Source: an uncultured Oscillospiraceae bacterium (GTDB lineage Bacteria > Bacillota_A > Clostridia > Oscillospirales > Oscillospiraceae). From it: a DNA stretch of 18,927 bases. The notes under the pieces are model-generated. The model searched no databases. It was not told the DNA's origin and was given only the letters and a program-made list of their open reading frames with translations. Both the position numbers and the translations under genes were made by a program. Each line of letters opens with the position of its first letter. The stretch's first letter is position 1. Positions 1-5,971 of the stretch are shown here, piece after piece. Where the stretch lies: positions 1-18,927 of the forward strand of contig CANRMG010000017.1 of NCBI GenBank assembly GCA_947631675.1. The letters run 5' to 3'.

Positions 1-368
1 ACATAGGGGAACTCGGCCCACTCGATGGCGTTCATGGCGCCTTCCATGCCGTAGTCGAACTCGTGGTTGCCCAGAGTGGCCAGGTCATAGCCGGCGGCGT
101 TCATCAGGTCGATGATGGTCTTGCCCTTATCCATGGAGCCGTAAGCAGTGCCCTGGACATGGTCGCCGGCGTCCACCATCAGGACGTTGTCCAGGGTGTC
201 CCGATACATGGCGGCCACGGTGTAGTTCAGGTCCTTGTCGATGTAGGTGTGCACGTCGTTGGTGTACAGCACGTTGACGGTCTCGGCTTCGGCCTCGGCG
301 GCCAGACCGGGAGCGCACAGGCTCAGCACCATGACGAGGGCCACCAGCAGGGAAATGAGCTTCTTCAT
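1..368 (-). CDS. 5'-nucleotidase/UshA-type metallophosphatase, N-terminal part (cut by window edge)
   Basis: Only the first ~122 residues lie in the window; the gene runs off the left edge. Residues 1-23 look like a Sec signal peptide (MKK, a hydrophobic core, then an A-x-A cleavage region). The mature part carries the two-metal phosphoesterase motifs of the UshA/5'-nucleotidase family in order: YTNDVHTYI (metal-binding D and H), DAGDHVQGT, and GNHEFDYG. Proteins of this family hydrolyse extracellular nucleotides or related phosphoesters to supply nucleosides and phosphate. The missing C-terminal domain fixes substrate choice, so the substrate cannot be called. The start is supported by AAGGAGGA six bases upstream (375-382) and by a consensus promoter at 415-443. 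No terminator is visible between it and the upstream pseudouridine synthase gene, so some read-through is possible. Confidence 0.88.
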   Translation of the reverse strand, partial: MKKLISLLVALVMVLSLCAPGLAAEAEAETVNVLYTNDVHTYIDKDLNYTVAAMYRDTLDNVLMVDAGDHVQGTAYGSMDKGKTIIDLMNAAGYDLATLGNHEFDYGMEGAMNAIEWAEFPY

Positions 369-414
369 GTGATGTCCTCCTTAAAATAAATAGGTGTTGG
401 GGTCTTATGGGTCC

Positions 415-443
415 ATTATAAACAAGCTGTTGTGTATAGTCAA
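415..443 (-). promoter_or_regulatory. sigma-A promoter for the nucleotidase gene
   Basis: On the minus strand, -35 TTGACT (438-443) and -10 TATAAT (415-420) are separated by exactly 17 bp. The predicted start is near 408, giving a leader of about 40 nt that contains the ribosome site. Confidence 0.8.
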
Positions 444-486
444 AAGGAAATCCAGATAAAGGAAATGATTCGTCTTTTTGTCGATT

Positions 487-1464
487 TTATAGGGTATTAT
501 GGAAATCAGGAAAGTATTTTTCCACAAAGGGCACATCCGGCACGGCAACGACCGTCCCCCGCAGGTAATCAAGCGTCTGCGCGGGGGAGACAAAATCAAA
601 AGCGACCCGCCAGGACCAGAGCAGCTGCCGGCTCTCGCCGTATGTCCGGTTCACCCGCTCCCGGCCATATTTCCCGTCCCCCAGCAGGGGCCAGCCGGCG
701 TGGGCCATCTGGACCCGTATCTGGTGGGTGCGCCCGGTGTGGAGCCGGCAGGTCACCAGGCTCAAGGCCTCATGGCCCGCCAGGACCTGATAGTCCGTGG
801 CGGCAAAGCTGGCCCCCGGCTCGGAACGGGATTTGACGTAGACCTGGTTTTTCACCGCGTCCTTGAAAAGCCACCCCTCCAGCCGGCCATGGTCCGGCTT
901 TGGTGTGCCCACACATATGCACAGGTATTCCTTCGTCACCTCCCGGGCCCGTATCTTCTCGTCCATGTCCCGGAGGGCGGCGGCGGTCTTGGCGGCGATG
1001 ACGATGCCGCCGGTGCCCCTGTCGATGCGGTTGCAAAGGGCTGGAGCAAAGCTGTTCTCGGCGCTCGGGTCCCACTGGCCGGCCTGGTACACATGGGCCT
1101 GGATGCGGGCGATCAATGTGTCGGCGCTCCATCCCTCGGCAGCATGGCACAGCACGCCGGGCCGCTTGTTCACCAGCAGGATGTTCTCGTCCTCGTAGAG
1201 GATGTCCAGCGCCGGCTTCACCGAGGCCAGCCATGCGTTTTCGTCCTTTTTCTCCGCGCCGAAAAACTCCTCCGGGATAAAAAGGCGCACGGTATCCCCC
1301 TCCGCCAGGCGGAGGTCCGGCTTGGCCCAATGGCCGTTGACCTTGATCTCCTTCCGGCGGAAGTATTTCTGCAGCAGGGACGCCGGGATGCCCGGGACCG
1401 CTTTGGCGGCGAACCGGTCCAGACGCTGGCCCGCGTCGTTTTTCGTGACGGTGAATTCTCTCAT
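487..1464 (-). CDS. RluA/RluC/RluD-family pseudouridine synthase
   Basis: A 325-residue protein that isomerises uridine to pseudouridine in structured RNA, probably rRNA. Residues 1-65 form an S4 RNA-binding domain, with the typical AGQRLDRF opening. The catalytic domain contains NRIDRGTGG at 145-153, matching the family HRLDxxTSG motif with D148 as catalytic aspartate. A later LHTGRTHQIRVQMAHAG segment is also characteristic. Length is normal for the family. Which of RluC, RluD or a tRNA-acting paralogue it is cannot be told from motifs. The start is the family-typical M-REFTV, yet no Shine-Dalgarno lies before it and the -10 box ends only 6 bp upstream, so a leaderless transcript is predicted. 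It diverges from yceD. Confidence 0.9.
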   Translation of the reverse strand: MREFTVTKNDAGQRLDRFAAKAVPGIPASLLQKYFRRKEIKVNGHWAKPDLRLAEGDTVRLFIPEEFFGAEKKDENAWLASVKPALDILYEDENILLVNKRPGVLCHAAEGWSADTLIARIQAHVYQAGQWDPSAENSFAPALCNRIDRGTGGIVIAAKTAAALRDMDEKIRAREVTKEYLCICVGTPKPDHGRLEGWLFKDAVKNQVYVKSRSEPGASFAATDYQVLAGHEALSLVTCRLHTGRTHQIRVQMAHAGWPLLGDGKYGRERVNRTYGESRQLLWSWRVAFDFVSPAQTLDYLRGTVVAVPDVPFVEKYFPDFHNTL

Positions 1465-1470
1465 GGAAAA

Positions 1471-1499
1471 AGTATATCATGCTGTGGTACTTCGCGCAA
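1471..1499 (-). promoter_or_regulatory. promoter of the pseudouridine synthase gene (leaderless)
   Basis: On the minus strand, -35 TTGCGC (1494-1499), a 17-bp spacer, then -10 TATACT (1471-1476). Only six bases (TTTTCC) separate the -10 box from the ATG, so initiation at the usual distance falls on or next to the start codon. Confidence 0.65.
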
Positions 1500-1525
1500 G
1501 CGAGGGGAGAGGCTAAAATTTAAGG

Positions 1526-1554
1526 TTGACAACGGCAAGCGCATAATTTATAAT
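1526..1554 (+). promoter_or_regulatory. consensus sigma-A promoter for yceD-rpmF
   Basis: TTGACA (1526-1531), 17-bp spacer, TATAAT (1549-1554): a perfect match to the housekeeping consensus. Transcription should start near 1561, 22 nt before yceD. It lies back to back with the promoter of the divergent pseudouridine synthase gene, with 26 bp between the two -35 boxes. Confidence 0.92.
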
Positions 1555-1582
1555 ACTTTGGCGACTGTATGAGGTTTGTCCG

Positions 1583-2089
1583 ATGATCTTAGACCTGCAC
1601 GAGATAATCGAGATGCCGGGAAAGAGCGTTCCCTTCCGGTGCGAGCTGGACGGCGAGCGGCTCTCCTTCCCCACGCTGGAGCGCTTCAACGGGCCGGTGA
1701 CGGCCCAGGGCACGGTGCGGAACGAGGCCGGCATCCTGGAGCTGGAAGCGGATGTGAAGGCGGATATGACCGTGCGGTGCGACCGGTGCGGAAAGCCGGT
1801 GCGCCGCGTCCTTACGCCCCGCTTCACGGCCACGCTCCAGGCCGACGCCGAGGACGCCGACAGCGAAAACGTCTTTCCCCTGGATGGGGACGGCGCGGAC
1901 GTGGCCGACGTGGCGGAGACCCTGTTCATCCTGGACATGGACCAGAAATTCCTGTGCCGGCCTGACTGCAAGGGGCTGTGCCCCACCTGCGGGAAGGACC
2001 TGAACGACGGACCCTGCGATTGCAAAAAACAGATCGATCCGAGAATGGCGGCCCTCGGGCAGCTTTTGGATGATATACAGGAGGTGTGA
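1583..2089 (+). CDS. yceD: YceD/DUF177 family protein (23S rRNA accumulation protein)
   Basis: A 168-residue protein of the YceD/DUF177 family, which is nearly always encoded next to rpmF and in E. coli is linked to 23S rRNA accumulation. Visible family features are a CDRCGKPV element at about 73-80 and a C-terminal CRPDCKGLCPTCGKDLN segment followed by CDC, giving several cysteine pairs suited to bind zinc. The acidic C-terminus (PRMAALGQLL) is typical. The start follows GAGG at 1571-1574 with 8-base spacing. An out-of-frame ATG at 1569 is ignored. It is the first gene of a two-gene operon; its last codons carry the ribosome site of rpmF three bases downstream. The biochemical role is unsettled for the family. 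Confidence 0.9.
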   Translation: MILDLHEIIEMPGKSVPFRCELDGERLSFPTLERFNGPVTAQGTVRNEAGILELEADVKADMTVRCDRCGKPVRRVLTPRFTATLQADAEDADSENVFPLDGDGADVADVAETLFILDMDQKFLCRPDCKGLCPTCGKDLNDGPCDCKKQIDPRMAALGQLLDDIQEV

Positions 2090-2092
2090 CCC

Positions 2093-2281
2093 ATGGCAGT
2101 CCCTAAGAGAAAACAGTCCCATGCCCGTAAGAGCAAGCGGCGCTCCAGCGTCTGGAAGCTGCGTCTTCCCAAGTTGGTGGCCTGCCCCAACTGCGGCGAG
2201 TACCATATGCCTCACCGCGTCTGCCCGGCCTGCGGCCAGTATGACGGACGCACCGTCGTCACGGTAGGCGAGGAGAAGTAA
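2093..2281 (+). CDS. rpmF: 50S ribosomal protein L32
   Basis: A 62-residue basic protein of the large ribosomal subunit. It begins with the invariant AVPKRKQSHARKSKRR tail and has a zinc ribbon with CPNC (about 33-36) and CPAC (about 46-49), so it is the zinc-binding, four-cysteine form of L32. Its ribosome site GGAGGTG overlaps the yceD stop region, which suggests coupled translation. A rho-independent terminator follows 14 bases after the stop. Confidence 0.98.
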   Translation: MAVPKRKQSHARKSKRRSSVWKLRLPKLVACPNCGEYHMPHRVCPACGQYDGRTVVTVGEEK

Positions 2282-2294
2282 TTACCGGCAAGAT

Positions 2295-2321
2295 AAGGGG
2301 GGCTGCGCGCCTCCCTTTTTT
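2295..2321 (+). terminator. rho-independent terminator after rpmF
   Basis: A 9-bp stem (2295-2303 with 2309-2317, one G-U pair), loop TGCGC, and a run of six T at 2316-2321. Confidence 0.85.
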
Positions 2322-2352
2322 GCTCGCGGGGCGAAGATGAACAGCGTTTTTC

Positions 2353-2372
2353 GGGGCGGCAGATGCCGTCCC
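2353..2372 (+). repeat. short hairpin resembling a dispersed clostridial intergenic repeat
   Basis: GGGGCGGC (2353-2360) pairs with GCCGTCCC (2365-2372) around an AGAT loop, with one G-U pair, and is followed by CTACA. It has no T-run, so it is not a terminator. The shape and the CTACA flank resemble small palindromic repeats scattered between genes in many Oscillospiraceae. Only one copy is in this window, so repetition is inferred. Confidence 0.45.
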
Positions 2373-2433
2373 TACATCGCTATCGTAAAAGACAGGTTTT
2401 TGGTTATTTTAGAGACAGGAAGGAGGCGGCTGT

Positions 2434-3759
2434 ATGGGTAAGCCCCTGGTGGCCATCGTAGGCAGGCCCAACGTGGGCAAGAGCATGCTCTTCAACCGGC
2501 TGGCGGGCCGGCGGCTCTCCATCGTGGAGGACACGCCCGGCGTGACCCGGGACAGGCTCTATGCCCCCTGCGAGTGGGCGGGCCGGCGCTTTGACATCGT
2601 GGACACCGGCGGCATCGAGCCCAATACGGCCAACGAGATCCTCCTGTTCATGCGGGAGCAGGCCATGATGGCCATCGACAGCGCCGACGTGATCGTCATG
2701 GTCACGGAGATCGGCACCGGCATCACCGCCGCCGACCAGGAGGTGGCTGGCATGCTCCAGCGCAGCGGAAAGCCCGTGGTGCTGGCGGTGAACAAGATGG
2801 ACGCCATCGGCCCCGACGACCCAGGCATATACGAGTTTTATAACCTGGGCCTGGGGGACCCCATCGCCGTCTCCGCCGTCCACGGCCACGGCACCGGGGA
2901 CCTCTTGGACGCCTGCATGGCCCATTTCCCGCCCCCGGAGGCGGACGAGGAGGACGACGGGCGCATCCGCGTGGCTGTCATCGGCAAGCCCAATGTGGGC
3001 AAGAGCTCCCTCATCAACTGCATCCTGGGGGAGAAGCGGGTGATCGTGGCGGACATGCCCGGCACCACCCGGGACGCGGTGGACACCCCTGTGGACAACG
3101 ATCTCGGCAGCTATCTCTTCATCGACACGGCAGGCATCCGCCGCAAGAGCAAGGTCAACGACCGGGTGGAGAAGTTCTCCGTCATGCGGGCCCAGTTGGC
3201 CGTGGAGCGGTCGGATGTGTGCCTCATCATGATCGACGCCCGGGACGGGGTCACAGAGCAGGACACGAAGATCGCAGGGCTCGCCCATGAGGCGGGCAAA
3301 GCCAGCATCATCGTTGTCAATAAGTGGGACCTGGTGGAAAAAGAGACCAACACCATGGCGGAGATGCGCAAACGGGTCAAACAGGACCTCTCTTTCATGG
3401 ATTATGCGCCCGTGGTATTCATCTCCTGCTTGACGGGACAGCGAACGGGGCGTATATTTGATATGATAAACGCTGCCAATGAACAGGCGTCCCTGCGCAT
3501 CTCCACGGGAAAGCTCAACGACCTTCTGGCCGACGCCCAGGCCCGGCAGCAGCCCCCCACCGACAAGGGCCGCCGCCTGAAGGTGTACTATATGACCCAG
3601 ACCGGCGTGAAGCCGCCCCATTTCGTCATCTTCTGCAACAGCAAGGAGCTGTTTCACTTCTCCTACCAGAGATATATCGAAAACCGCATCCGGGCCGTGT
3701 TCGGCCTGGAGGGGACCCCCGTAAGGATCACGATACGCCAGAAAGGAGAAAACGAATGA
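2434..3759 (+). CDS. der: Ribosome-assembly GTPase Der (EngA)
   Basis: A 441-residue protein with two consecutive GTPase domains and a C-terminal KH-like domain, the layout unique to Der, an essential factor for 50S subunit maturation. The first P-loop is GRPNVGKS (10-17) with a DTGG switch element and an NKMD specificity motif. The second P-loop is GKPNVGKS (184-191) with DTAGIRRKSK and NKWD. An acidic linker (EADEEDDG) joins the G domains. The C-terminal GVKPPHFVIFCNSKELFHFSY segment is the conserved KH-like region. Length is standard. The start is supported by AGGAAGGAGG just upstream. The stop overlaps the plsY start by 4 bp (ATGA). No convincing promoter was found in 2322-2433. Confidence 0.98.
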   Translation: MGKPLVAIVGRPNVGKSMLFNRLAGRRLSIVEDTPGVTRDRLYAPCEWAGRRFDIVDTGGIEPNTANEILLFMREQAMMAIDSADVIVMVTEIGTGITAADQEVAGMLQRSGKPVVLAVNKMDAIGPDDPGIYEFYNLGLGDPIAVSAVHGHGTGDLLDACMAHFPPPEADEEDDGRIRVAVIGKPNVGKSSLINCILGEKRVIVADMPGTTRDAVDTPVDNDLGSYLFIDTAGIRRKSKVNDRVEKFSVMRAQLAVERSDVCLIMIDARDGVTEQDTKIAGLAHEAGKASIIVVNKWDLVEKETNTMAEMRKRVKQDLSFMDYAPVVFISCLTGQRTGRIFDMINAANEQASLRISTGKLNDLLADAQARQQPPTDKGRRLKVYYMTQTGVKPPHFVIFCNSKELFHFSYQRYIENRIRAVFGLEGTPVRITIRQKGENE

Positions 3760-4421
3760 TACCTGTTCTTCTCATCCTCATCGCCGTGCTGAGCTATGGA
3801 CTGGGCGCGCTGAACGGGCCCCTGGTGCTGAGCCGCTTCGTGTTCCATAAGGACCTGCGCAAATATGGCTCCGGCCACGCCAATTACGCCAACTTTGTCC
3901 GGGTGTTCGGCAGCAAGTGGGGCCCCGCGGCCATCGCCGTGGATGTGCTCAAGAGCATCATCGCTGTCCTGGCGGGCGGGCTCATCATGCTGATCGTGAA
4001 CCGGGAGGGCAACTATGTGGTGGTCGGCAAGCTGTTCGCCGGCTTCTGCAATATGCTGGGCGCCATCTACCCCGCCCAGAACGGGTTCCGGGGCACCAAG
4101 GGCATCCTGCCCTGCATGGTGACGTACTGGCTGGCAGACTGGCGCATCGGCCTGGTGGCCACGGCCGTGTATGTGATCGTGGTGGCCTTCGCCCAGTATA
4201 TGTCCCTGGCGGCCATGGCCGCCGCTGTGGTGGGGCCCATCGCCGCGTGGATCTTCGTGTCGCCGGAGCACCTGAAGGGCCTGAGCGGGACATTGGCGCT
4301 GTTCATGGCGCTGGTGATCCTGTGGCGCTACCGGGGCCATATCATCAAGCTCCTGAACAAGAAGGAGCCCAAGGTGAAATGGGGCCGGCCCACCAGCAAG
4401 AAGATGGACGACGACTTCTGA
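3756..4421 (+). CDS. plsY: PlsY-like glycerol-3-phosphate acyltransferase (divergent)
   Basis: A 221-residue multi-pass membrane protein directly coupled to der by an ATGA overlap, the place where PlsY lies in many clostridia. PlsY transfers an acyl group from acyl phosphate to glycerol 3-phosphate, the first step of phospholipid synthesis. The motifs are recognisable but altered. LRKYGSGHANYANFVRVFG (34-52) matches the family GSGNxGxTNxxR block. LGAIYPAQNGFRGTKG (101-116) matches the GHxxPxFxxFxGGKG block but has Ala where the family has His and RGTKG in place of KGGKG. Hydrophobic segments lie near 2-22, 55-82, 88-106 and 133-160, with a basic tail ending in DDDF. It may be a true PlsY or a relative with another substrate. 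Confidence 0.72.
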   Translation: MIPVLLILIAVLSYGLGALNGPLVLSRFVFHKDLRKYGSGHANYANFVRVFGSKWGPAAIAVDVLKSIIAVLAGGLIMLIVNREGNYVVVGKLFAGFCNMLGAIYPAQNGFRGTKGILPCMVTYWLADWRIGLVATAVYVIVVAFAQYMSLAAMAAAVVGPIAAWIFVSPEHLKGLSGTLALFMALVILWRYRGHIIKLLNKKEPKVKWGRPTSKKMDDDF

Positions 4422-4429
4422 GTCGTTTG

Positions 4430-4463
4430 AAAAAGACCGCTGCCATCTGGCAGCGGTCTTTTT
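4430..4463. terminator. bidirectional terminator between plsY and ywlG
   Basis: A perfect 15-bp inverted repeat (4430-4444 with 4449-4463) with loop ATCT. It has five A on the left and five T on the right, so it can stop transcription arriving from either convergent gene. Confidence 0.93.
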
Positions 4464-4468
4464 GTGTT

Positions 4469-5032
4469 TTACTTCAGCTTTTCGTCGTAGACGGCGCGGC
4501 TGCCGCCGATGAACTTGGGTCTCGTCCGTGCGGCCAGCACCATGGCCTGGCCGATCGTGTTCTGCTCCAATTGCACCGGGACGGCCACCTCCTTTAAGTG
4601 CATGCCGATGAGCACGCCGCCGATGTCCAGGCCCGCGTCGGCCCGGATATGCTCTACCGCCACGGGGGAGGGCAGGCATTTATAGCACGCCGTGGCGAAG
4701 CTGCCCCCGGCCTTGGGCTGGGGCACCACGTTCACGATGTCCGCATCCTCAGGCAGGGCCTTGGCCTCAGTGATGATGGCCCGGTTCAGGTGCTCGCAGC
4801 ACTGGGCCGCGAGAAATATGCCCCGGGAGTAAAGGGCCATGCGCACGCCCTCATAGACGGCCTGGCCGATCTCCGGGGCGGAGGCGCTGCCGATGCGCTC
4901 GCCGGTGATGGCGCTGGTGCTGCACCCCACCACCACGATCTGGCCCCGGCGCAGGTTCGCCTTCTGGACCAGCTCTTCCGCCGCCGTCTCCGCCTGGGCG
5001 CGGATCTGCTCTAACCGCTGCAATTCTGTCAT
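4469..5032 (-). CDS. ywlG: YwlG/UPF0340 (DUF436) family protein
   Basis: A 187-residue protein matching the UPF0340/TIGR01440 family of Firmicutes. Recognisable segments are VVGCSTSAITGERIGSAS (about 34-51), QCCEHLNRAI, VVPQPKAGGSFATACY and DIGGVLIGMHLK, and the ending FIGGSRAVYDEKLK. The molecular role of the family is not established, though members are often encoded near glyA or rpiB. The reading frame stays open far upstream to 5416, but the start chosen at 5032 gives the family N-terminus (TELQRLEQI), is preceded by AAAGGGGA, and leaves the promoter outside the gene. It converges on plsY and diverges from rpmH. Confidence 0.88.
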   Translation of the reverse strand: MTELQRLEQIRAQAETAAEELVQKANLRRGQIVVVGCSTSAITGERIGSASAPEIGQAVYEGVRMALYSRGIFLAAQCCEHLNRAIITEAKALPEDADIVNVVPQPKAGGSFATACYKCLPSPVAVEHIRADAGLDIGGVLIGMHLKEVAVPVQLEQNTIGQAMVLAARTRPKFIGGSRAVYDEKLK

Positions 5033-5092
5033 AGATGTCCCCTTTCCCGCGCTCCATGCGCGTTTTCCTCTCCTCACAAGCGCTTGCCCTAT

Positions 5093-5121
5093 ATTGTATC
5101 CTATCACGATGTAAAACGCAA
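5093..5121 (-). promoter_or_regulatory. sigma-A promoter for ywlG
   Basis: On the minus strand, -35 TTGCGT (5116-5121), 17-bp spacer, -10 TACAAT (5093-5098). This leaves a leader of about 55 nt before the ywlG start. Confidence 0.72.
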
Positions 5122-5146
5122 GAGAAAACCGGCAGTGATTTTTTGG

Positions 5147-5175
5147 TTGACACTGGATACTTTTTTTTATATAAT
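5147..5175 (+). promoter_or_regulatory. consensus sigma-A promoter for rpmH-rnpA-yidD-yidC-jag
   Basis: TTGACA (5147-5152), 17-bp spacer with a T-rich stretch at 5161-5168, TATAAT (5170-5175). It is a perfect housekeeping consensus, with the start predicted near 5182. Confidence 0.93.
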
Positions 5176-5179
5176 GGTG

Positions 5180-5214
5180 CAGTTGCCAACTGACGGCGGC
5201 GGTGAGCGCCGCCG
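5180..5214 (+). promoter_or_regulatory. structured leader of rpmH (palindrome plus GC hairpin)
   Basis: Immediately after the promoter lies a 13-bp palindrome CAGTTG-C-CAACTG (5180-5192). It is followed by a perfect 8-bp GC stem, CGGCGGCG (5194-5201) with CGCCGCCG (5207-5214), loop GTGAG. Neither has a T-run. They occupy the predicted transcription start and the 5' leader of the ribosomal protein operon. A regulatory or mRNA-stability role is inferred. Confidence 0.5.
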
Positions 5215-5247
5215 ATGAGTAATACGAAAAGAAAGGACGAGAAAACC

Positions 5248-5382
5248 ATGCTGAGAACCTATCAGCCCAAGAAGCGCCACGCCCAGAAGGAGCACGGCTT
5301 CCGCAAGCGCATGTCCACCCGCAACGGCAGGAAGGTCCTGTCCGCCCGCCGCGCCAAGGGCCGCAAAAAGCTGAGCTACTGA
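5248..5382 (+). CDS. rpmH: 50S ribosomal protein L34
   Basis: A 44-residue, very basic protein of the large ribosomal subunit, shorter than most ORF-length cut-offs. It opens [20 protein letters not shown] and continues with the invariant [20 protein letters not shown] block, matching L34 along its full length. AAAGGA at 5232-5237 serves as ribosome site. rnpA begins 23 bp after the stop, the classic bacterial rpmH-rnpA order. In most bacteria dnaA lies divergently upstream; here the neighbour on that side is ywlG. Confidence 0.98.
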   Translation: MLRTYQPKKRHAQKEHGFRKRMSTRNGRKVLSARRAKGRKKLSY

Positions 5383-5405
5383 GGCCCAGAGCGCAGGAGG
5401 GGACC

Positions 5406-5741
5406 ATGCGCTTCACTTCCTCCCTGAAAACGAACCGGGACTTTCACCGGGTCTACCGCAAGGGGACCAGCGCCGTGCGGCCGTGCCTCGTGGTCTATGT
5501 CCGCCGCAACGGCGGCAACACGAACCGCCTGGGGCTCACCGTGACGGCAAAGGTGGGCAAGGCCCACACCCGCAATAAGGTGCGCCGCCGCCTGCGGGAG
5601 ATATACCGCCTTAATGAGGGCGTCATCCGGCCGGGCTATGACCTGGTGGTGGTGGCCCGCACCAGGGCGGCCGCCGCGGCGTACGCAAGGCTGGAGGCGG
5701 AATTTATGTCTGCGAGCAAAGAGCTGGGGGCGGCGCTATGA
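5406..5741 (+). CDS. rnpA: Ribonuclease P protein component
   Basis: A 111-residue basic protein that binds the catalytic RNase P RNA for 5' maturation of tRNA. It shows the family pattern: [15 protein letters not shown] near the N-terminus, [24 protein letters not shown] at about 42-65 containing the RNR signature, and [14 protein letters not shown]. Length is normal. AGGAGGGG lies just before the start. Its last codon overlaps the yidD start (ATGA), so the two are probably translated together. Confidence 0.97.
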   Translation: MRFTSSLKTNRDFHRVYRKGTSAVRPCLVVYVRRNGGNTNRLGLTVTAKVGKAHTRNKVRRRLREIYRLNEGVIRPGYDLVVVARTRAAAAAYARLEAEFMSASKELGAAL

Positions 5742-5956
5742 AGCGCCTGCTGCTGGCCGCTATCCGTTTTTACAGAAAGCATATCTCCCCCTACACCAAG
5801 CCCAGCTGCCGGTTCATCCCCACCTGCAGCCAGTACGCCATCACCGCCATCGAGCGGTACGGCGCCTGGAAGGGCGGGTGGCTGGCTTTGAAGCGCATAT
5901 GCCGGTGCCACCCCTTTCACCGCGGGGAACACGACTTTTACGACCCCGTACCGTAA
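5738..5956 (+). CDS. yidD: Membrane protein insertion efficiency factor YidD
   Basis: A 72-residue protein of the YidD family, a small membrane-associated helper for insertion of proteins by YidC and Sec. The signature is complete: [18 protein letters not shown] (about 9-26), then [15 protein letters not shown] and [16 protein letters not shown], ending in [10 protein letters not shown]. Three conserved cysteines are present at CRF, CSQ and CRC/CHPF positions. It overlaps rnpA by 4 bp and lies 15 bp before yidC, whose ribosome site TAGGAG fills that gap. Confidence 0.97.
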   Translation: MKRLLLAAIRFYRKHISPYTKPSCRFIPTCSQYAITAIERYGAWKGGWLALKRICRCHPFHRGEHDFYDPVP

Positions 5957-5971
5957 AAATAGGAGACGAAT

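Noticed and set aside
2404..3657. 417-codon open frame on the minus strand
   Set aside because: Antisense shadow of der; the plus strand encodes all GTPase motifs.
3663..4679. 338-codon open frame on the minus strand
   Set aside because: Antisense to plsY and crosses the strong bidirectional terminator at 4430-4463.
5033..5247. Replication origin (oriC) next to rpmH
   Set aside because: No cluster of TTATCCACA-like DnaA boxes, no AT-rich unwinding stretch beyond the promoter, and no dnaA. The gap holds two divergent promoters and the rpmH leader.
5033..5416. N-terminal extension of ywlG
   Set aside because: The frame is open, but it would cover rpmH and both promoters; the family N-terminus and ribosome site support the start at 5032.
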